From assembly GCA_963921195.1 (NCBI GenBank), contig OY992536.1, positions 175,778,995-175,842,994 on the forward strand: a stretch of 64,000 nt of DNA. The letters are read 5' to 3'. This DNA is from Pegoplata infirma. Its lineage: Eukaryota > Arthropoda > Insecta > Diptera > Anthomyiidae. The position numbers and the translations under genes are program-made. Shown here piece by piece: positions 61,240 through 64,000 of the stretch; within the stretch, counting starts at the first letter, position 1; every line of letters begins with the position of its first letter. The notes beneath the pieces were generated by a model. That model did no database searches and was not told where the DNA came from. It worked only from the letters and a program-made list of their open reading frames with translations.

Positions 61240-62055
61240 CACTCAAAAAATTATGTCATTAACTGTTTGTAATTTATTTAAAAAGTTTTCCGTTTAGTCG
61301 TTTTTAAAAGAACAAACATTTGTTTGATGTTCAGTTTTTATTAATGACTACTTCAGTCCTTTGTTTCAAAAATGACACACTAAAAAGTAAAGACTTTCAT
61401 TAACATTTAATTTTTAAAGTCATTTATTTTTGTTCTGTAAGTAAAAACTACTGATTATTCTTTTGATTTTTAATGATTTGTGTAAGTAATTTTTTTTTAA
61501 ATTGTTGGTATTTTTTAATGAAATATCATTAGTTTTTACCTACACAAGTCAATTATTTTTTTGTAAAAAAAAAAAAATCAAAAAATTATTTATAGAAATA
61601 TAAAAACATGTTTGTATCAAGTGACTTTGGCACGATGGTTAGAGTGTCTGGTCAGAATGTAGTTGATTGCGGGATCGATTCCCCAAAAATTTTATAAAAA
61701 TTTTTTAAAAAAATATTTCAATAAAAAATTGTAATAAATTACCTACGAAATCATTAATTTTTATTGTTTTCGTAGGTTATTTTTTTGGAATTTGTTGGTA
61801 AAAATAACAGAACTATCATTAATTTTTAATGTTTTCGTTGGTTATTTTTTTCGAATTTGTTGGTAAAAAAGAATGAAAAAAACGTAATTTTTTAATGTTT
61901 AATGTTATTTATTTTAGAAAATTTTGTCAACAGTAAAAAATAAATGTTGGTGTTTGTTAAAACAAATGAATAATTACTGGGATGGTTTTTAATTGTTTAT
62001 TCACTGGTTTTAAGTGTGTTTTTCATTTGTTTTTGCCTACAAAATATTTTGAGTG
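61240..62055. mobile_element. TA-flanked element with CACTCAAAA ends and tRNA-like segment
   Basis: The TIRs are CACTCAAAAAATTATG and, inverted, CACTCAAAATATTTTG; TA on both sides (61238-61239, 62056-62057). The interior repeats TTGTTGGTA..TTTTTAATG. The TIR resembles that of 20797-24401 (CACCCAAAAAATTAC). It holds the tRNA-like stretch at 61629-61685. Confidence 0.75.
61629..61685 (+). ncRNA. tRNA-related sequence with box A and B motifs
   Basis: TGGTTAGAGTG (box A, 61636-61646) and GGGATCGATTCCC (box B with a proper T-stem, 61671-61683). The D-arm and T-arm look tRNA-like, but the acceptor stem and anticodon arm do not form convincingly, so I read it as a tRNA-derived SINE remnant or tRNA pseudogene. 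Confidence 0.5.
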
Positions 62056-62205
62056 TATGCCACACCGTATTTTTCTGCCTGTGTAGTTGTACAATTTTTT
62101 AATATTTATTTATAAGTATTAACAAGCGCTTATGTATTAAATTTATGTTTTTTTAAATTAAATGAAATCATATATTACAAAAAAATATATGTACATGGAT
62201 TTTTT

Positions 62206-63560
62206 TATACCCTCCACTCTAGTGATAGAGGGTATATATAAGTTTGTCATTCCGTATGTAACACATTGAAATATTGGTTTAGGACCCCATAAAGTATATA
62301 TATTCATGATCCTTGATTGATTTTAAGTCGATCTAGCGATGTCCGTCTGTCTGTCTGTCCGTCTGTCTGTTGAAATCACGTTTTTGACAATAATCCGGAA
62401 CCGATTTAAACGCTTGGGCACGAAAAGTTGCGTAATTCTCCTAGGCAGAAACTGATGTATTTTTTTTTGAAATCGGTTAAGTATTTTAAAAGATATGAGT
62501 GAAAATGTAAAGGTACCTCAAAAATAATGGTGAATTTTACACAAAAAAATGCTATAACTTGACACCTATTGAATGAATGAGAACGAAACTTGGAATTTAA
62601 TGTAATTTTATCATTCCTAACACTCACAAAAAATTTGGGCGGAATCGCACAATGGGGAGAGGCACCAGAAATTTAAGCCAAAATTTTAAAATGATTTATC
62701 TTGGCTCATGGTTGACATATTCAAATAAAATTTTAAACAGATTCATATTTTATTGTTCTCAACGTTTTTCTGGTTATTTTGGTACCAATTATGGCAAAAT
62801 CGGTCAAGGGGTTAAGAAGCTATGAGCAATTGAAATGATTTTAAATATAAACCTCCTTGATATGGCGTGGCAGTGCGGCCATTTTGTAGTTGTTGATCTT
62901 TTTTTGGCTTGTTAGTAGTTATTTGTATAAATAGAAGTAAAAATACGTAGTATGTGTCACACACGTGGTTGCTTTTATATAATTTTCATACATACTTATA
63001 AAATATTTTTTTTTTGTTTTTTAAATATTTACATTGCACTATGGTTCCGGTCATCACTTTTCTTGGCCAAAATTACAAAACTGGAAAAATTTCTGGTTTG
63101 AAATAGGTTTTGTGTTAAAAATTGTTATATTTTTTTTTGTTTTCCATGTAGAGTATTAGGTCAATTCGATTACCTTACTACAATCTACTAATTTTTACTC
63201 ATTTTAATACAGCTGAAATTTTTCAATACAAAAAGTAAACAAGACTTTCTAGTTGTAGTAAAAAATAGTAAGAAATTTAGGTAATCGAATATACCTATTA
63301 TAAGAAATTTTTTATATTTAAACTCCAAAAATAATTGAAAAAATTTTAAAAAATACGTTTTTTATTTTTAGCTAAATTTGTTTTTGAACGGTAAATAAGT
63401 GTATACAAAAAAAATATGTTTTCTGTTGTTTGTAAGTGTTTATGATTTTCTATAAAATCAATTTTGGCCAAGAAAGGTCGCCTGCGTCTTGTGCATTGGT
63501 TAACATTGTGGAGGGTATTTAAAGATTCGGCACAGCCGAATATAGCTTTCTTACTTGTTT
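62206..63560 (+). mobile_element. Mini-me/DINE-1-like element, 1.35 kb
   Basis: Starts ATACCCTCCACTCTAGTGAT with inverted GAGGGTAT; GACCCCATAAAGTATATATA; GATC..GATTGATTTTAAGTCGATCT; GATGTCCGTCTGTCTGTC; ends GGAGGGTATTTAAAGATTCG with hairpin GATTCGGCACAGCCGAAT, then CTTTCTTACTTGTTT. It sits inside a T-run of a segment found uninterrupted at 51142-51194, with no target duplication beyond T. That fits a Helentron-like mode. Nested MITE at 63152-63298. No coding. Confidence 0.8.
63152..63298. mobile_element. Small MITE inside the mini-me-like element
   Basis: TTAGGTCAATTCGATTACCT at the left; the right, inverted, is ATAGGTATATTCGATTACCT. TTACTA.AATCTACTA and TAGTAAAAAATAGTAA also pair. About 147 bp. 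Confidence 0.7.
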
Positions 63561-64000
63561 TATTTTAAAAACATTCAGCTGGTATTTTACTATTAATTTG
63601 TAATATATATTTATGCAAATTAATTTTTCATAAATTTTTGTTTTTTACCTCTCAATTTAAAAACTAGTGTAAATTTATACCTGCATACAAGGGTGGAGCA
63701 TTTTTTTCTTTTTATTTTTTTGAGTTTCGATGGCGTCAGGATAGGAATAGTTGTCTTTTTTTCTTTTTTAGTTATGTCAGTATTAACTCATACAAATATT
63801 AGTTTTTTTCGAAAATTGTAAAGTTACGAACACCGTGAAAAAAATGTTTTAATTTTTTTCTGAGCAGCACTTATAATTTTTATTATTGTTATCATTACTG
63901 AAAAAGTGTTTTTATTGTACATTTTTATTTGGTCTGTAAAAAAAATTATTCATATTAGCTTAGTATCCCGCGTAAAAATGAAATATATATGATCATACAT
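63561..64000. other. AT-rich end of window, nothing recognised
   Basis: The first ~28 bp complete the segment shared with 51170-51194. The rest has no ORF, repeat or RNA signal that I can support. Confidence 0.5.

Overview
This window looks like intergenic, repeat-rich chromatin from a dipteran insect, most probably a calyptrate fly. The clues are the very AT-rich background, several copies of a mini-me/DINE-1-like element with a (TA)n - GATC core - (GTCY)n start, an env-carrying gypsy-group retroelement with a YRYR target duplication and a TGGCGCAGTCGG primer site, and a PIF/Harbinger element with TAA target duplications. I recognise no host protein gene. Nearly everything interpretable is a transposable element, and many are nested inside one another.

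Layout. At 1.4-2.4 kb lies a foldback element. At 2.4-6.8 kb and 6.9-24.5 kb lie two direct copies of one element that carries a 35-bp minisatellite. Copy 1 is split by a Penelope-like element (4.6-6.5 kb) that keeps a GIY-YIG endonuclease ORF. Copy 2 is split by an 11.4-kb PIF/Harbinger transposon (9353-20727) and by a TA-flanked element (20797-24401). The Harbinger element has two convergent multi-exon genes with intact reading frames: a Myb/SANT-like protein on + and a DDE transposase on -. The transposase gene has a 2.35-kb (GACA)n array in one intron, and the element also holds several smaller transposons in its introns and intergenic part. At 24.5-29.2 kb are TIR elements, including a mini-me-like one. 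At 29.9-38.2 kb is an intact errantivirus-like LTR retrotransposon (gag, pol, env) with 735-bp LTRs that differ at one base. It sits in the loop of an older inverted repeat and is followed by a 142-bp tandem repeat (38.8-39.6 kb).

At 40.0-43.9 kb a decayed piggyBac element contains a transposase fragment, a non-autonomous hAT element and TA-flanked elements inside that. At 44.8-48.0 kb are a TIR insertion and a ~640-bp tandem duplication with pol III box A/B-like motifs. At 48.1-51.0 kb is another three-level nest. At 51.1-52.4 kb are the last minisatellite array and a small TIR element. At 52.8-56.2 kb is a jockey/CR1-like LINE whose ORF2 has only two lesions and a poly(A) tail. At 56.6-59.5 kb is a 2.9-kb palindrome. 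At 60.1-63.6 kb are three further TIR or mini-me-like elements.

How the parts work together: the coherent functional units are the Harbinger pair (transposase plus DNA-binding partner), the errantivirus (gag-pol by -1 frameshift, env probably by splicing) and the LINE. The others appear non-autonomous or broken. Boundaries were read by eye; those supported by a target-site duplication or an empty paralogous site are the most reliable.
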